In this document: positions 1-13,759 of the stretch, piece by piece
How positions within the stretch are numbered: the stretch's first letter is position 1
Layout of the letters: each line of letters opens with the position of its first letter
Assembly (NCBI GenBank): GCA_037178675.1
Contig: JAYMGJ010000105.1
Coordinates: 1 to 64,000 of the forward strand
Length of the DNA: 64,000 nt
From: Scleroderma bovista
Taxonomy: Eukaryota; Basidiomycota; Agaricomycetes; Boletales; Sclerodermataceae
Direction of reading: 5' to 3'
Program-made: the position numbers and the translations under genes
The notes under the pieces: model-generated
What the model saw: only the letters and a program-made list of their open reading frames with translations
Databases searched by the model: none
What the model was told of the DNA's origin: nothing

Positions 1-1473
1 AAACACATGGTCTGACGGGCCTTTGAGGTCCGTACCCCCGCCACCTTCAACAGACAATGGTATCTCTAGGTGCGCCTTGGCAGTCGTGGGGTATTTGTCG
101 TAGCAATTCAAGCATCTTGGTCGTGTTTACTGGAGGCTCCGCGTGACGTTCAGACACTGTGACCGCATCCGCCTCGCCGCGAGCACAGGGACAGGGTTTG
201 CCTTGTAGAGTTAAAGAAATGCGATGGATCACAGGGAACACGATGCTGTGAATATACCCCAGGCTCAATTATTCTAATAAAAGTTGGTTTTTCCTGAAAT
301 CAATATAAGAAAGGGCAGAAGGTCATCTCCTTTATAACATGTTTGGCTCTAGGTCACCAAGGAGAGGGTGCGTGTAAGATGAGACTGTCTGAAGTGAAAA
401 TGTCCGGATCAGTAACATTAAGACAGTGCAGAGAGCACGTAATGATGATCATGAGACGAAGACTCGAATAGTACCTCCCTTTATTCGAGTATCGCACACT
501 GAGGCGCCCATGTCTATACACAAATTAGCAATCGCATAAGGTCACAAGACATCGAGAACTGGAAACGGAGTACACTGAGCTCAGCACAACACTGAGATTC
601 GAGACAGTTCGAGACCCAGTTGGACCTCCGTTCAGTGGGGCGGTACTAATAATCACGTGCCTACTAAGTCGTCGGTTAGTTGGAAATGGAATGGAGGGAA
701 CGCCGTGGTCCGGAACAAATTTACTGTGTAGCTGTGCTGTTGGGGAAGACGCCTGGATACGCCTGCTTCACTTTGAACTATCTCAAAGTCGGCACCTCCA
801 CGGGGCGAACTTCAAGTTCATCGATCCAATTGAGTCGTCGAGTTGTCTAAGTGACAGCGGTGGTTTTTTGCCGAACAAGCGAGACGAGGCTCCTCAGCTG
901 CACCAGCCAGCCCCCGCCGACTTGTGTGGTTGGGTCTTCGCAGGTAAGTTCAGAATCTACCCAATGGAACCACGCTGAGTCGACAACGACGTAGAAGTGG
1001 TGACATTTCCACTGTGACTGGCTCACTGTCAGACTCCTCCACCATTTCTGCAGCATACTACTTCGTCTCTCTTCACAAGGCATTCTTTCGCAGGCGCACC
1101 ACATTTTTGTCAGTGTCGTCCTCCAATAAAACTACAAGCGCAGTCGTGCTCACCAATCCTTCCTCTTTGCAGTGAATCAGTTCTGCCGCTACCGATTGAC
1201 TGTTTTGGTCTTCGCTTCCATTTTTTGCTCAAGTATTCACCCAGCATCTTCAAGGTTTCCCTCTGTAATTAGCTTTGCTGGCTGACAATTCACACGCTCG
1301 TCTTCGCAATCAAGACGCGCCTTTCCGTTGCTGTGTTTGCACGCTCCAATTAACATTCTGTACCTTCGCCTTTCGACGCTGTAGTACAGGCCCATCTACG
1401 AACCTTGGTGAGTCGATGTTCATTCACTGATCTATTAATTCTCAAACTCCAACGTCATCTGCAGTTTCTACGG
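1..1473. other. no convincing gene; includes 5' leader of the ubiquitin-fold gene
   Basis: I see no recognisable protein in the first 1.4 kb. A 73-codon minus-strand ORF (47-268) and overlapping ORFs at 691-1104 resemble nothing I know and lack convincing splice partners. The last part is pyrimidine-rich. It holds a good 5'-UTR intron (donor GTGAGT at 1409, acceptor ending TGCAG at about 1463), which supports translation of the next gene starting at 1474. Confidence 0.4.
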
Positions 1474-2587
1474 ATGAGCGACACCGCACAATCAGGTTCC
1501 TCTTCGGTTGATCTTGATCCTGCGGCCACCCACCAAGAACCTTCTTCATCCGAAATTGCATCTCCCTGCCCTCCTCCACCTGACCGTGTCATACGTCCTC
1601 TGACGTCTCAGGGGAGCTCCACTGCATTTCGACCTGCTCCAGTGACATTTACAACTCGTATGCGCTCCTCAGAGCGCCCATACACAGCTCACGGGACTTC
1701 AAGCGCCTCTCCTGTGTTCAATTTAGGACCATACATGTCCGCTAGTGCCCATACCTCCTACACTCGTGTCGACGTCGATTCCTCGCCATCTGACATGTAT
1801 CCGCCGTTACCTTCCCAGAGTATTCCACCTTCTTCACTTGGGCAGAACGCTGCCAGCCCCGCAAGCGGAGGAAGCACAGACGTGTTAGCAACGCCCTGTG
1901 AACCAACAACAGAGGCCACCATCCCCCAGACGCCGCAAGTCATGCTGACGTTCCTGCTTGTGTCTGGTTGTCGAAAATCGCAATCGTTCGACCCGGAGAC
2001 GACTGTGGGGCGGGTAAAGGAGCTAGTATGGAACGCGTGGCCTACTCGTGACTCAGGTGAGTTACTTATCACTGTGGCAGGCGCACTGGCTATACCGTAC
2101 TGACGTGGATCGCTTGGCATCTTTTTCCAGCTTGGCTAGATGAGCGCCCGCCTGCTCCATCGTATTTCCGTGTACTATATTTGGGCAAGATACTCCAGGA
2201 TGATGATTCATTGATACGTGAGTGCATATGACCCTTGTATTCTTCTCGAGGTTACCTTGGCTACTGGTCATTGGTGGACCGTCACTTCCATCGCACTATA
2301 TTTACCACCTTCATGCGCATCAGATCTGACAAATTTTACTCCACACCCATACTATAGGTCTCGGATTCCCAACCAGTTTGCCTTCTGAATCTGCTGGCCC
2401 GCCCACGATTGTCCACCTTTCGATTCGACCTTATGGACTTTTGTCGGACGATCCTGCGCTAAGCAAGAAGAAGCGTCTTACCATACCATTTGCGCGGAGA
2501 GCCAGCTCGGGAATGGTCAATGCGGACAATTCTGGTGTCGATGACGCGGACAGGACAGGGTGCTGTTCGGGTTGCGTCGTCTGTTGA
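1474..2587 (+). CDS. membrane-anchored ubiquitin-fold protein (UBL3/MUB-like)
   Basis: Three exons (1474-2056, 2131-2217, 2358-2587) join in frame to give 299 residues. Residues 1-150 are low-complexity, rich in Ser, Pro and Thr. The middle is a ubiquitin-like fold that starts around VMLTFLLVSG and runs through TTVGRVKELVW, VLYLGKILQDDDSLIRLGF and TIVHLSIRP. The order of these blocks matches the Rad60-SLD_2/UBL3 family. The C-terminus is GCCSGCVVC: a CaaX box (CVVC) with upstream cysteines, as in UBL3/MUB proteins that are prenylated and sometimes palmitoylated. It lacks the C-terminal GG of conjugated ubiquitins. The inferred role is a membrane-tethered ubiquitin-fold adaptor. The start was chosen downstream of a 5'-UTR intron. 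Both introns have GTGAGT donors. Its partner and target are unknown. Confidence 0.85.
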
Positions 2588-5500
2588 TAGCCATGTAACA
2601 TCTCGCACTCTCTATGGGCGAGGAGGCTGTCCATCCTAACCACCGCTTCATCTTCATCCATCCATTACTATATCCATCCCAGCTCTGCCCGTAATGGACC
2701 TCTGACCCATGCTCGGAGATGTCCCACATGCCTTGCTATCGAGTTCCTTCTTTTTCCGTATCAACTTGGTGGTTTAATGTAACATAAGTTTCGTCTTTAC
2801 TATTCTGGTGCACTTAGGAGTGGATGCTTGACTTATATGACACACGTATTATTGGCTCACATATCACATTTTGGACGTGCATTGCTAAAAGCTGAGGACG
2901 AGTGGTCCTTGCCAGTATTGGTGCTGTGTTATTCTCTCCCAGATCGTGAATATCGTTTGAGTTCCTCTTCCCTTTCTTCGTCACTGCTCAGGGGTTTCAG
3001 TATATGGTCAAGTACTTTCCTCAATATTTCATCTTCTCGAAGACCCTCGCTTATCGACTGGTTCAAATCTGCTATTACCCAGGATTATAAAAAGCAGGTC
3101 TACTGTCACTAACAGTGGGTTACTAAGAGCTGATGACGTCACTGCAATGGGCGACTTACATACCGCCCGCAACTTGTCATCCTAGTGGGACGCCACCGTA
3201 CGCCACTTGTCATGGTCACCATCCACCGCATTATCTGCATGTTAGAGCACCTCGTGATACACGCTATGTGGATAAGGAGGAGGGATTGCCTTGGTTACTG
3301 TGTGTTCTGAAAAGTTGGAACCATCAGTTCCATTAATTGCTGCGCACCATTGTCGGTGCTAAGATGCTCCAAGTTGTACTACGTAGCGGCTAGTACGGTA
3401 GGGAATATCGGTACTGGTCCCGTTAAAAGTGCTAAATGTCAATGGATGATCCTACTTCGAAATGATGCAATAGTTCTCACCGATCTATGTACTCTGAGAC
3501 AATCGATACTATGCATCCTGTGGGAACATTGTCCTTATCATAATCACCCTGAGGGTGTATACCGTATCTGTGGGAATATTTTGTCAGGGAAGAGACCGTG
3601 CTGGCAAGCAATCGAGCTGATAGCTACCGTACCGCAGAGAGGGAACTGAGCCAACAACGGTTGCTCCGTCATCCCGAGGGAGACCCTTATGAAGCCAAGT
3701 GCAGCGCATTTTTGAGAGTTGATACTACATACCTGGTCGATTTTGCTCGCGTGCAATACATGCACTAGGGCATTACCGCGCGCATCTTTCATTCAGGATC
3801 CCATCGGATGGATCCGACATTTGAACCTGGGACCAAGCAGGATCGATTCTCACTGTCACAATAACGACCATTGCTTCTGAAGCCATTAAAAATGCAGCAT
3901 GTCGTGAAGGGTTTTGTACTACATACCTACATAGTTGATGTCATGTATGTAATGACCGTCGTCCGAAAAAAATAAATAATTCAGGACTGGATCAGATGAA
4001 CATCGAGCCCGGGCTTGCTGCAGAGATGCACGTATCATGCATGATTCTGGAGAAGAAATCGATGGCACCTTGCAAGCACCTCGTGACCATGTCATTAACC
4101 ACACGTGCCAACAGTGGCACGCAACACGAGTCGGAAATTGCTGATTATCAGTAACACAAGCGCCCTTCCCACAGTCTAGCGCACATCGTCCCCCGGAGTT
4201 GTCGGACTGCTTCGGCCAACCGCCACTGAAGATTGAATCCTGTCCTCCCTTCTCCACGAGACCCCGCACACTGACATTTGCATCCTGTCCTGCATCCGTT
4301 CCTGTTCCTGCGCCCGCACATGTACCTGCTCGATCACCTGCGCCTCCTTGTTCCACAATCACGAACCCCTTGATAATTCACCGCATGTGGCCAGGCGTAC
4401 ATTATATCTCTTTCTGGAGGTCATTTAGTAGTATCAGCCAGATAGGGATGCTGTGACTGCTTAGGGTCCGAGCGAATCTGTCGTTGTATAGCAATGGCCG
4501 TGGAAGAGTCTCTACATTCTGGTGTTGGAAATGTGATCTTGTGCCAGGCCCGGAACTAGCGGAGCGCCGAAGTTAGTATCTCTTGTCCGTTTTGACTCAG
4601 GGATGCTATGTAGCACATAGGAATTGAGGATCTGCAGGCTCAGATACATTATACACGTTGGAGGCTGTGTGATTAAGTTGATTGGGAGCTGACTAAGGTC
4701 GACAACAGAGGTAAGGAGGACGGAAGGTAGGAGGCGGGTTCCGGTATTCAGGGTTCGAATAGGAGGCGAAAGCCCTGTACTCTTCATCCTTTCCGACGTA
4801 TGCATCGTGGTGTGCACGCGGTTGTGGTGGCCTGAGTGAGAGTGCTTTGTACGCCTGTCGGTTTCCAACGGTGCAGGAGCGTGAGTTCTGGCGACGAAAG
4901 TGTGGGAGCGACCTGAACGCGTCCACGAGTTGCGAGCACCACCCATCCATGCCGTGCGAGCTCTCCACTGCCTCGTGCGTAATCAGGTGTCTCCCAAAAA
5001 CGCTCTGTAGACGTCTCAGAGGCGCAGACATGTTTATGGATATAGGTGTACCGAGTGTCCTAGGAGCCCCTGACAGATGAACGCTGTCAAGGCTAGAACT
5101 ACGTGTTGTTGGACGAAGACGAAGGCGTTACCATTCTGAGGACGGTGTGACCAGCAGCCGTTTTTGAGACGATGGTTGGGAAGTGGTCCGTAGATGGCAA
5201 GAACATACTGCGGACAAGTCATGACGCCATCAAGGGTTGATGGCAGAGGCTCCCTAAAAGAAATTCCCTAGATACAGTGCGCCCGTTGGAACACTTTGCT
5301 GTAGTACAGGCCGGAGGTGGAAATTTCCCGGTGGTGATGGTGAGGACGTGCTCCTCCGTAGCTGATGAACCCTTAGTATTTCATTAGAACCAACAGGCCC
5401 AGTTACACGCTAAGGGGCATGACCGGTCGAGAACTGGGAGAAAGGCGAGGCATTACATAAATGATCGTGCGAAAGGCACGATCTTCATAACCAGGGCATT

Positions 5501-7829
5501 TGGAATTTGGCGAAGTGCGTCCGCGGCGAAGGCATGGATGAACATTTCATCCGTGATTCTGTCGGGTCAACCAGGGCCACATAGTATGCATGACCACGGG
5601 ACCTTTGGTACTTCACAGCTTGGCCAGTAATACGTCAACGCCTGCGCATCATTGACACCGTGCCACAGTGATGTCATCGAAGACGCCGCCCCGTTCAGAG
5701 GAGGTGCAGCACTGCAATATCCAGAGGCCATGTCAACTTTCGGGAACACAGTGGGACTCCCTACAGGACTACAGGAAGTGAAACACGTCCGAGGTCTCTC
5801 CGTACAGGCTGCCAGGCCGTCCTCGCTGGAATCATCAACCTGTAAGAATGGCATTGGTGACGTAAGCCATAAGGAAGGTTCAAGAGAAGTGTATGTATTT
5901 ATACACCCGGTGGCGACGTTCGCAGCCACGTTTGACTTCGAGCATTGACATGCTTGATAGGGATCGTCGACTTTTGGAGTCCGACGTGTTGCGCGGGGCT
6001 CGATAATACTATGCGGGGAGATAGATCTCTTCAGTGGAGTGTCAGAATCAGGAATCGAGCCGGAGTCATAGTTGGATGGGTTCGAGGTTGCTGGCACAGT
6101 GGAAGACTAGAAAAACAATTCACACGGGTTTCCTTGGCTCGCTGATGCGTTCTTGATGTCATCAGATATCCAGATAAACTAGATAAATCCGCTTCACGCA
6201 TTACGCCCACTGACGGAAATGCAAGGGAAGTCACCTATGTGGGGAACCGATAAGAGCCGAACTAGATATGATGGTCTTGTGGCACTCACACTATGAGTCA
6301 CAAGTACTTCGGTTGACTTCGAGGCTCGCTAACGGGCTATCCTCGGGCCGCAGCAGCACAGATAAACACGGTTGATATGATGAAACATTTCGTCATCAGA
6401 GGCACCTTTGCCAGTGACCCTGCGTTTCGGGATTGTGAATCTAACCATCTTAATACGAGTGGGCGAAACTGGCATGCGCGGACGATATGCGGCCACGTGA
6501 GATCGCCTTAGGTTATACATGAATTTAGATTCAGTCCAGTTGCAGCTGAATTGCCTCACCTGGGAGTTGGTAGGAATGTTACAATTATACCGATCTATAA
6601 CTGGCATCCACAGGGGCCAACATACCATGTCTAATATTGACCGAGAGGCCGGCGTATTCTGGAACGCAGATAAGCACGGGGGTACTTCGAAAAAGGGTTG
6701 GTGGGTGCCGTGATTGACTCTTGGAAAGGGGGCGTGGCTTGATAAACAGGTTGGGGTGGGACTCAGATCTGTTGATCAGGCGTTCTATCAGATATCAGCG
6801 ACGGCGCAATGGATACACGCAGACACCGTGGTATTCAGTTCGGTTGCATCGTCGACTGGGCCATACGAGCGAATGAGTGGCACGGTGGACATTATCGTGG
6901 GGATGATCGATGATCCACTGTTGAACGACATTCTGCGATGTCGTAGCTATGTATGTGCCGTTCATAGACGAAAGGACTGGGTAGCACAGCTATATTGAAA
7001 CAGGGCCAGTATTGTGAAATTCCCAGGAAGTTCCAGTCTGCGAAGACGCCCGACAGAGGCTGTGGAGGTGACATAAATTGACCAGCCATACCTGGGGTCG
7101 CCACAGACAGCCTAGCGTTTAATCACAGATAGGTCGTGGCAATTGGTATGGACGGAGCAGTGGATATGTTATTTCCAACGTGTATGTGGTGGCTGTGCTG
7201 TGTAGTGGCAGAACGGTGGCAGTGGGTTCAATATAGCGTGTCTCGCCACTGCCAACGACGTTCATGACGAGGGACAAGTCGATGACAACGGTCCAAATAT
7301 GTGAGGCAAGACGTAGCCCTGTTGTCAGGCTGTCCAAGTGCAGCCCCACTCGAAAACCGCTAGTGGGCGATCGACTACCGGACGGTCCGTTGTTCGTCTC
7401 CGTCGTCCTACTCGACGGTCAGCTTCTGACTCCACAGCGCACTGCTACCGCAGCTACTCACCGATACCCAGAACAAAGTACTTAATAAAGGTCATTGACA
7501 CCCTGTCAAATCAGTTTGGTCTGGCCTGGCATTGGCAAGGGGTCAAAAACGTGCTAGTTCGCTTACAGCGCTCGGAAGCGTTCCTCGTCCTCGGCACAAT
7601 CTTGTTCTTTTACTTATTTCGCAGGCATCCTCTCTTACACCTAGACTTGTTTTACGCCCACACTCACGACTTTCACGCGGCCAGCATCCATCTCAACACA
7701 CTCATCTTACCACTATCATACATGCATGCTACCGCATGCCCATCAATTCATCGTCATCTCTGAACACCACCCTGATATCTCACCTTTCTCTCCAACCCGT
7801 CTTCCCCCAGGGTTTAGTCCTTTGGACTC
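2588..7829. other. 5.2 kb without a convincing gene
   Basis: Many short overlapping ORFs occur on both strands, but none shows a family motif or a consistent set of splice junctions. The longest is a minus-strand ORF at 5567-6097 (176 codons, no repeats or domain recognised). Another at 3919-4362 overlaps a stretch where CCTG/CGCCCG-type units recur. The last 300 bp (about 7500-7829) are CT-rich and lead into the membrane-protein gene, consistent with a promoter and 5' UTR. I regard the rest as intergenic or decayed sequence. Confidence 0.4.
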
Positions 7830-10800
7830 ATGGACATCTCGCTCCCTGGCTTCACCCTCACCTTCTCGAACCCATCCACACTGTCCTCTTCGTCATCCGG
7901 GGCAGCGTCCATCTCCGGTCCCTCTCCGACGTCCCCGACCACTACTGACGCTAATGGCGTTTCGTCTTCTACCAGTACAAGGTTGGTTTTGTCTACAACT
8001 TCATCCCGTAACTCGTTTCTAATATTATCCTCTCTAGTTCCACCACCCCGACCTCCACCTACGCCAGCACACCCACAATAAGCACGGGTACGCCATTACC
8101 TATAGCGTCGGTGTCATCAATGACCTCGAGTGCTGACCAATTCACCTCTGCTTCTTTTACTTCTTCTGGCATGATTTCCTCTTTATATGGCACTTGTATC
8201 ACATGGGCATCTTGTACATTCACCGCTCCGACTTCGTCCCCTGTATCGACGTTTTTCTCATCATCGGCGGTTACTGTGGTGTCCATATCGTCTACCCCGG
8301 TCACGTCGGCTACACTATCTTCCTCGGACGCGTACTTTCCGCTCCCAACTGTCACGACCACTTCGCCTTCGTCCTCACACTCATCAGCCATTTCAACCAG
8401 GTCAACCACAGCGACAAGCACGTCCTCATTGCTCCTTGTGTCCACTTCTTCTTCCCAAACACCGATAGCCAAGACCCAGACGACGTTATTGCTGTCTCAG
8501 ACGGTGTACACAAATGTTTCACCCCCTTGGACACCGTCTACGTCGACATATACCATCATCTCTGTTTTATCGGGGGTTAACGGAGCAACGACACTCACAG
8601 TCTCGGCGAGTGGGGTCTTGAGTACCAGTGGGAGCAGTGATTTCAGGTAAGCATTTTCTATCTGGTGCATCTAGGCGCTGTGTTGCAGAGGTTAAGCTCT
8701 TCCTAACATCTCTCCCGATCACACTGGAGGTTGGATGGGGTCATGGCAATGACGGCTCCTTTGGATTTATAGTTTGTTTGTGATGACTGCTGACGAGTTT
8801 CCTCTTATGTCTCCATTTTCGATCTCCTTCCCGTTTCGACAACGTCTCTCCATTCTATTCATCTATACCACCCCGGGTGTTAATTGCTGTGCCTGCGCCG
8901 CTCCCAATTTGGTTCCTTTCCTGGGATCGTGATCAACTTGGACTCACCCATTTGCATTTCAGTCATACCTCTCCAGGAAAGATTACTGCCATTGTCCTCG
9001 GGATCATGGGCGCCATTGTATGTGCTGCGCTTTGGATCTTCTGTGCTCGCAGACGTCAGCGGAAGCTCGAGAGAGATGCCGCACTACTCGGATCTACGCG
9101 TCATTTGGGACCTCTGGAAGGCGAAGTGTTTGATGGAGACGAACTGGAATATGTCAACAGCAGCTTTGGAAGTGGCGGACCACCCGTTATGGAGGAACGA
9201 TATGCGGGTATACTGGCAGCACTGCATACTGGGCCTCCCGCAGGAGCTAGCACGGAAGGTGTTTATGGATCGCGACGAGAACGTACGACGAACGAAGACG
9301 CCCACTCAGGGGATGACATTGTCCGCGCATCTTCGCCTACCCTTCCGCTTGATGTACTTGCATCCAATGACAATCGACCACACATCCAACCTCTCTCTCC
9401 TCCGCCCGCCGTTGTTGCGTCATTACGTCCGCGCACTTCTGTTCCCCCCTCGGCCTATGTAGATCCGCAGATGGCTACGTGCCGGAGAAGCTCTCCTGGG
9501 CCAGACGCTGCAGCGTGGCTCGGAGGACACAGCATTGCTCCGTCATGTGCATCCCAATATGCGCGTTCGCAGACAATGGGGTCTGGGTCTGGGTCGTGCT
9601 CCGTCGACATGCTTACGCGGACACATACAGGAAGCGACGAGCACCTTCTTGGCATCCGTCGTCCGTCAGAAGTGGGTGCACCAGCACCTGCCCACACGCA
9701 CCCTCGAGGACAGCAACTCCCGAACGGGAACAGGCTGGGATTGGGCTCCGCATTTGGGTGTGCAGATGGATCGATTTCTAGTCCGAGCTATTCGCACGAT
9801 GCGAGGAGCGGGAGCATGACGGGGAGCGGGTCGTATGGTTACGCGAGGAGCGGGACACCAAGCAGCTTCGATGTGCTGAGGAGCGTGTCGTCGCAAGGAG
9901 CGCTGTCCAGTTCGTACAGCCATGGGCATAATCAAGGATTTAAATTCGGTTTCGGAAGTGGGTCGAGCGCGAGTTCGGGAAAGAAAAAGCAACGGGCTGG
10001 GTTTGGGAATCCACAATCGAGCTTTAGATGGAAAGAGCTTGGGTCATCTATGCGGAACAGAGATGGTCCCGAAGATACGAAGGAAAAGGACCGAAGGCGG
10101 AGTGGAGCAAGCAGTGTATCTGTGTCTGGTTCTGGAAGCGTAGACGAGAAGAGGGGCCAGTCAAGTCCTGTGAACGGCGTTCGCGCGCTGCTGGGGCGTC
10201 TGCGGAGAGGTCATACGCCGTCGCCGATGTCATCATCCAGAGGTCTACCTACTTCGTCGCCGAGGACTACTGAGGACGTCGATATCGAGAAGGCGGCGGC
10301 AGCTGGTGAAGACATGACGGTAACAGCGGCCCCAGGACCCGCCACAGCTCTATCGCGCTCATTTGTTCTCTTCAATCCTGATCCTCGCACGCCTTCGGCG
10401 CACTCTGGTATGAGGGACCCGCTGCCATCGGTGGCCCTTGGAGAGGTCTCATCTGATGCGACGCTGTATGACCCGCTGGATTCGATGTATCCCCCTGTTG
10501 CTCCATATGCATGCAGGACATCTGTACCTTCGCCTGCACCTACGGAAGCGTCGCGTCTCCCAGAGGGTCTATTGCATCCCCGGCTCCAAGTCGAAGGTCG
10601 CAGTGTCACCAGTTTGCGCGATTTCGAGGACTACTCGCGCCCGATTGGAGGTGTATGTCGTTGTCCTTTTTCTCAGGTTACATTTGACTAACGTATCTCT
10701 CTGCAGCTTGTGAACCACCGTATGCACAGTACGACGACGTTCGGAACTTTGGAGAATGGCGAGTCAACTCCTGCCCTCGAGACGCGTCATGAACTCCCTG

Positions 10801-10919
10801 AAGAGGCTGGTGATACTGATGGGGATTCTGCGGATGTGTTTGGCACGCCGATGGATAGGCCCACGGACAGTTGGTTCGCGAATGAGAGTCCTCAGCTGCC
10901 TACACGTCCCTCACGATAG
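7830..10919 (+). CDS. Ser/Thr-rich single-pass membrane protein with long cytosolic tail
   Basis: Four exons (7830-7981, 8038-8646, 8963-10652, 10707-10919) join in frame to give 887 residues. An in-frame TAG lies 15 nt upstream of the chosen ATG. Residues 1-255 are very rich in Ser and Thr, a likely O-mannosylated outer region. Around residues 258-280 a hydrophobic helix (ITAIVLGIMGAIVCAALWIF) is followed at once by a basic stop-transfer stretch (CARRRQRKLERD). The remaining 600 residues are a low-complexity tail rich in Ser, Gly and Pro, with many SGS/GSG runs. This architecture is common in basidiomycete genes and resembles Mid2/Wsc-type wall sensors, but I see no WSC cysteine domain and no classical signal peptide. 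The first 255 residues may insert through the helix alone, or an upstream exon may be missing. Function is unknown; surface sensing is only a guess. Confidence 0.8.
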
Positions 10920-12113
10920 CAACGGATTGCCTCGTTTCATGCATCGTTACCCAGACCTCCTTCATTCCACCATGCATCCGCGACTCTGTATGACTTAAGA
11001 GTATGACGACAGGACATCCCGAGCTGCGCAAATGGCCCCGTTATCGACGTTTCATCAATCGACCACACCAAGAGAAGAAGAATTTCTAACGACCAGGCAT
11101 ACACGATCCTGAAAGTTATCAATGTTTATATTGTCGTCTTGCAGCTATCGAAATCAACGATCAGCCTCGATCATGGCCACGTTACGTGCGTGGTCATTCT
11201 CGGTGGTTGCCTTCGTCTGCATGAAAGTATTATACCCCTCATTTCTGCGCTGGTCCGCTGTATGCTATAATTCGTAGGTTGCTGGAGATTTATGAGGTTT
11301 CAGGTGAGCCGTCTTCGCCTCGCATATGTGTACATAGAATGCTGACGACGGTCTCGTACCGTCTCCTATAGGATTGTTATATATTTCCTAATTCTAATTT
11401 TCTACACGGATTCTCGCTGGCGAGGATCATCTTCAAGTGCATCCACTCACGCTTTACATCTCGTGCTATCGACTCGTTACGCATTGGGTTTTGTTGCTCT
11501 TGTCTTTCTTGCTCTCTATGCATGCCCATTCATCATCATCACAGTTTTTTTCAAGCGGAACAGAAAATACCCACATTCACATCTCACGCTTTTTTACGAC
11601 TTATGATTTTTCAGAAAGTTCAAACCAGCATCCCAGTTTTCTTTCTTGCACAGTTACAGACAAGTCATTTTACAAGTCATTTTAATCCCAGGATTCGAAG
11701 AAAGGGGAGGCGAGTTAGTTGACCGTTTACGCAAAGAATCGATAGATATGTACATAGTTGCGCTGTCCCATTGAGTTGCGAATTGAGCTGGTTCATACCG
11801 AAGGGTCAAGAAAGCCTGCCCTAAACCCTTCACCGTATTCAAATTCAGCGCGACGATGATTTTTTTTCTTCAACTCATTTGTACGAACTCGCACTATTGT
11901 CCTCCTGCAGGTTTCATTCTTTTCTTACATGCAGGAGTCTACCGCGGGTCCCAGAGCAACCGTTAATTTGGAGGCGGCTCAGCTGGAGCGCGCCCCGTTC
12001 GTGTGTACGAGCGGTGGGGCTGCGTTCCTTTACCGGAGTTGCTACATTTCTTATTTTCCTGTAGACTCATTTGGAATATTACACAAGTGAATATCGTAGA
12101 TATATACATTTTA
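10920..12113. other. 3' flank and spacer, nothing recognised
   Basis: This is AT-richer sequence after the membrane-protein stop codon. Short ORFs such as 11437-11722 have no recognisable content. It probably contains the 3' UTR and terminator of the preceding gene. I see no RNA gene or complete mobile element. Confidence 0.4.
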
Positions 12114-12322
12114 CTAGAGGTTGTCAGTGATAGCAAACACCTTGTTAAAAGTTAAAACGAGGTGCTTTCCACACAAACAGTGATCTGACCCACAAATGCC
12201 ATTTGAAAGTCCAAAAAAGCATGTTGCATTTCCTGCTGCAGTGACAGTCCCAACAAACAACTTGGTGTGAGGATGCCAGTGACCAAATAATTCTTCATCT
12301 TCTATTGCATTGTCCTCAGCAT
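12114..12322 (-). pseudogene. isolated terminal exon of an unknown gene
   Basis: On the minus strand a clean acceptor (TTTCCACAG) opens a frame of about 69 codons ending in TAG at 12114. The product begins AEDNAIEDEELFGHWHP and contains a Cys cluster (GICGSDHCLCGKH). The acidic start, His residues and four clustered cysteines look protein-like. I cannot place the family and no upstream exon was found. Its position at the edge of the transposon-rich segment suggests a remnant. Confidence 0.35.
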
Positions 12323-13759
12323 CTGTGGAAAGTCAATGGAAAATTGTTGAAGTAAGATCAGACATTGAACAAGGAGGAATGACAGATAAGATATATTTTG
12401 AATATTTTATTACTTTGGCCCATGGTTTATCAGAAATTGTAATACCTTATAAGTTATAAGGTACATATCTCCTACTCGAAATGCCGCCTGCGTTGACAGA
12501 ACCCTTGCTTGGCGGGAATGGCCCAAGTTCAAAATTACAGCTATTGTAAAGCAATAACCAAGTCCAAAGATACAAAGATACTAGACAACGCCAAAGGACG
12601 AAACCGACTACCGCAGAGGTCGCATTCCAAATTCACACGCTTGGACAGGAAAGGAAGGACTTTCAAAAGTTACATATTCTCACGACTTAGTTTGAGAAAA
12701 CAGCAGGTGGCGGTGCGTGGGAACACCATGTAGGAAGGCTGCGCCATGCCCGGGAAGGCAAATGACGTCACCGGCTTTAGCACTCGCACTGTAGGGGAAG
12801 GTGCAGGTTCGGGTGTTCGAGAGGACAGGAAGTGGGAAGGAGAAGAGAGACAGAAGAGACTCGGGACTCGGACGGTGAATGCTGTAGATATGGCGGGAAC
12901 TTGTGACTTCTTAGCTAGACTGACAACTTCAGACGTGAAATGCGGAACTGGGGGGAATTGGATTGCTGCAGCTCGAGGCTGCTACAGGCGGCTTAAGTAC
13001 AGTACTAATGATGTCAAAGCGCGAGTGGCTCAACGTCCAAGCAGACAATGTATCTAAGGTACAAAGAGAGTGTCAAAGCTAAAATACAAGGGGCGGCAAA
13101 GCACTGAGAGGGCCGTGCCTAAGGACATAGGGCACGGGATCTAACCTGGCCGCTTCAGTGTGTCGTAGATAACATATGTCTGCCCTGCCCTTTGTGGGTC
13201 TTGCTGGTCGCAGGACGATTGGTACCGATCATAACTCACCCCGAGGTCCGTGGAAGGCGTCCTCACCAACGCCCGGGCCCTCTCGAGTACTTCGTAGATC
13301 GAAAATATATCGTGGTTGTGTAGCTAAGTCGTGTTAGTTCCTTACAGCACTGCCGACATGCCGTCCACCCCTGGCTCCGCAACGGTCGCAATGCCATAGT
13401 TGCTTACTCAACTTGAGGGGCTGCTGATGCAAAGGGAAGCCATACATGACAGGGTGACAGGATCCCCCGTGAATGGAAGGAGGCACACATGAGGTTCAAT
13501 ATTTATTGAACAGGCTTGTCATACTAAACGGCAGTAGTATTACTAGTAGTAGTCGTGGTCGCAGTAGTTTAGTGAATGGAGCAGTCCTGAAAAAAAAGAA
13601 AAAAGAGGAGTCTAGGGATGGTTGCGCACCATGAATAAATGTGCAGAGCATAAGAGAAGAGGAAAACGAAACGAAACGATGCTGCGATGCAAAATAACAT
13701 AACACAAATGATGAAAATGATCAGATCACGCCGTACCTACCATAGTAGCAGTACTACTA
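12323..13759. other. spacer with repeat scraps
   Basis: Contains a 21 bp block (12433-12453) found again inverted at 30096-30116. The stretch 12471-12520 (ACTCGAAATGCC, AGAACCCTTGC) recurs in altered form near 59713 and 29915. ORFs at 12509-13057 have no recognised domain. A run of TAG/TAGT trinucleotides lies near 13530-13575 and again near 13740-13762. Nothing else is supportable. Confidence 0.35.

Noticed and set aside
3790..3850. Possible tRNA B-box-like sequence (GAACCTGGGACC)
   Set aside because: No matching A box or cloverleaf arms could be built around it.
5567..6097. 176-codon minus-strand ORF
   Set aside because: Reasonable length, but no family resemblance, no intron pattern and no start context strong enough to call a gene.
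8059..8472. 137-codon acidic minus-strand ORF opposite the Ser/Thr-rich exon
   Set aside because: Mirror frame of a Ser/Thr-rich coding exon; composition follows from the opposite strand.
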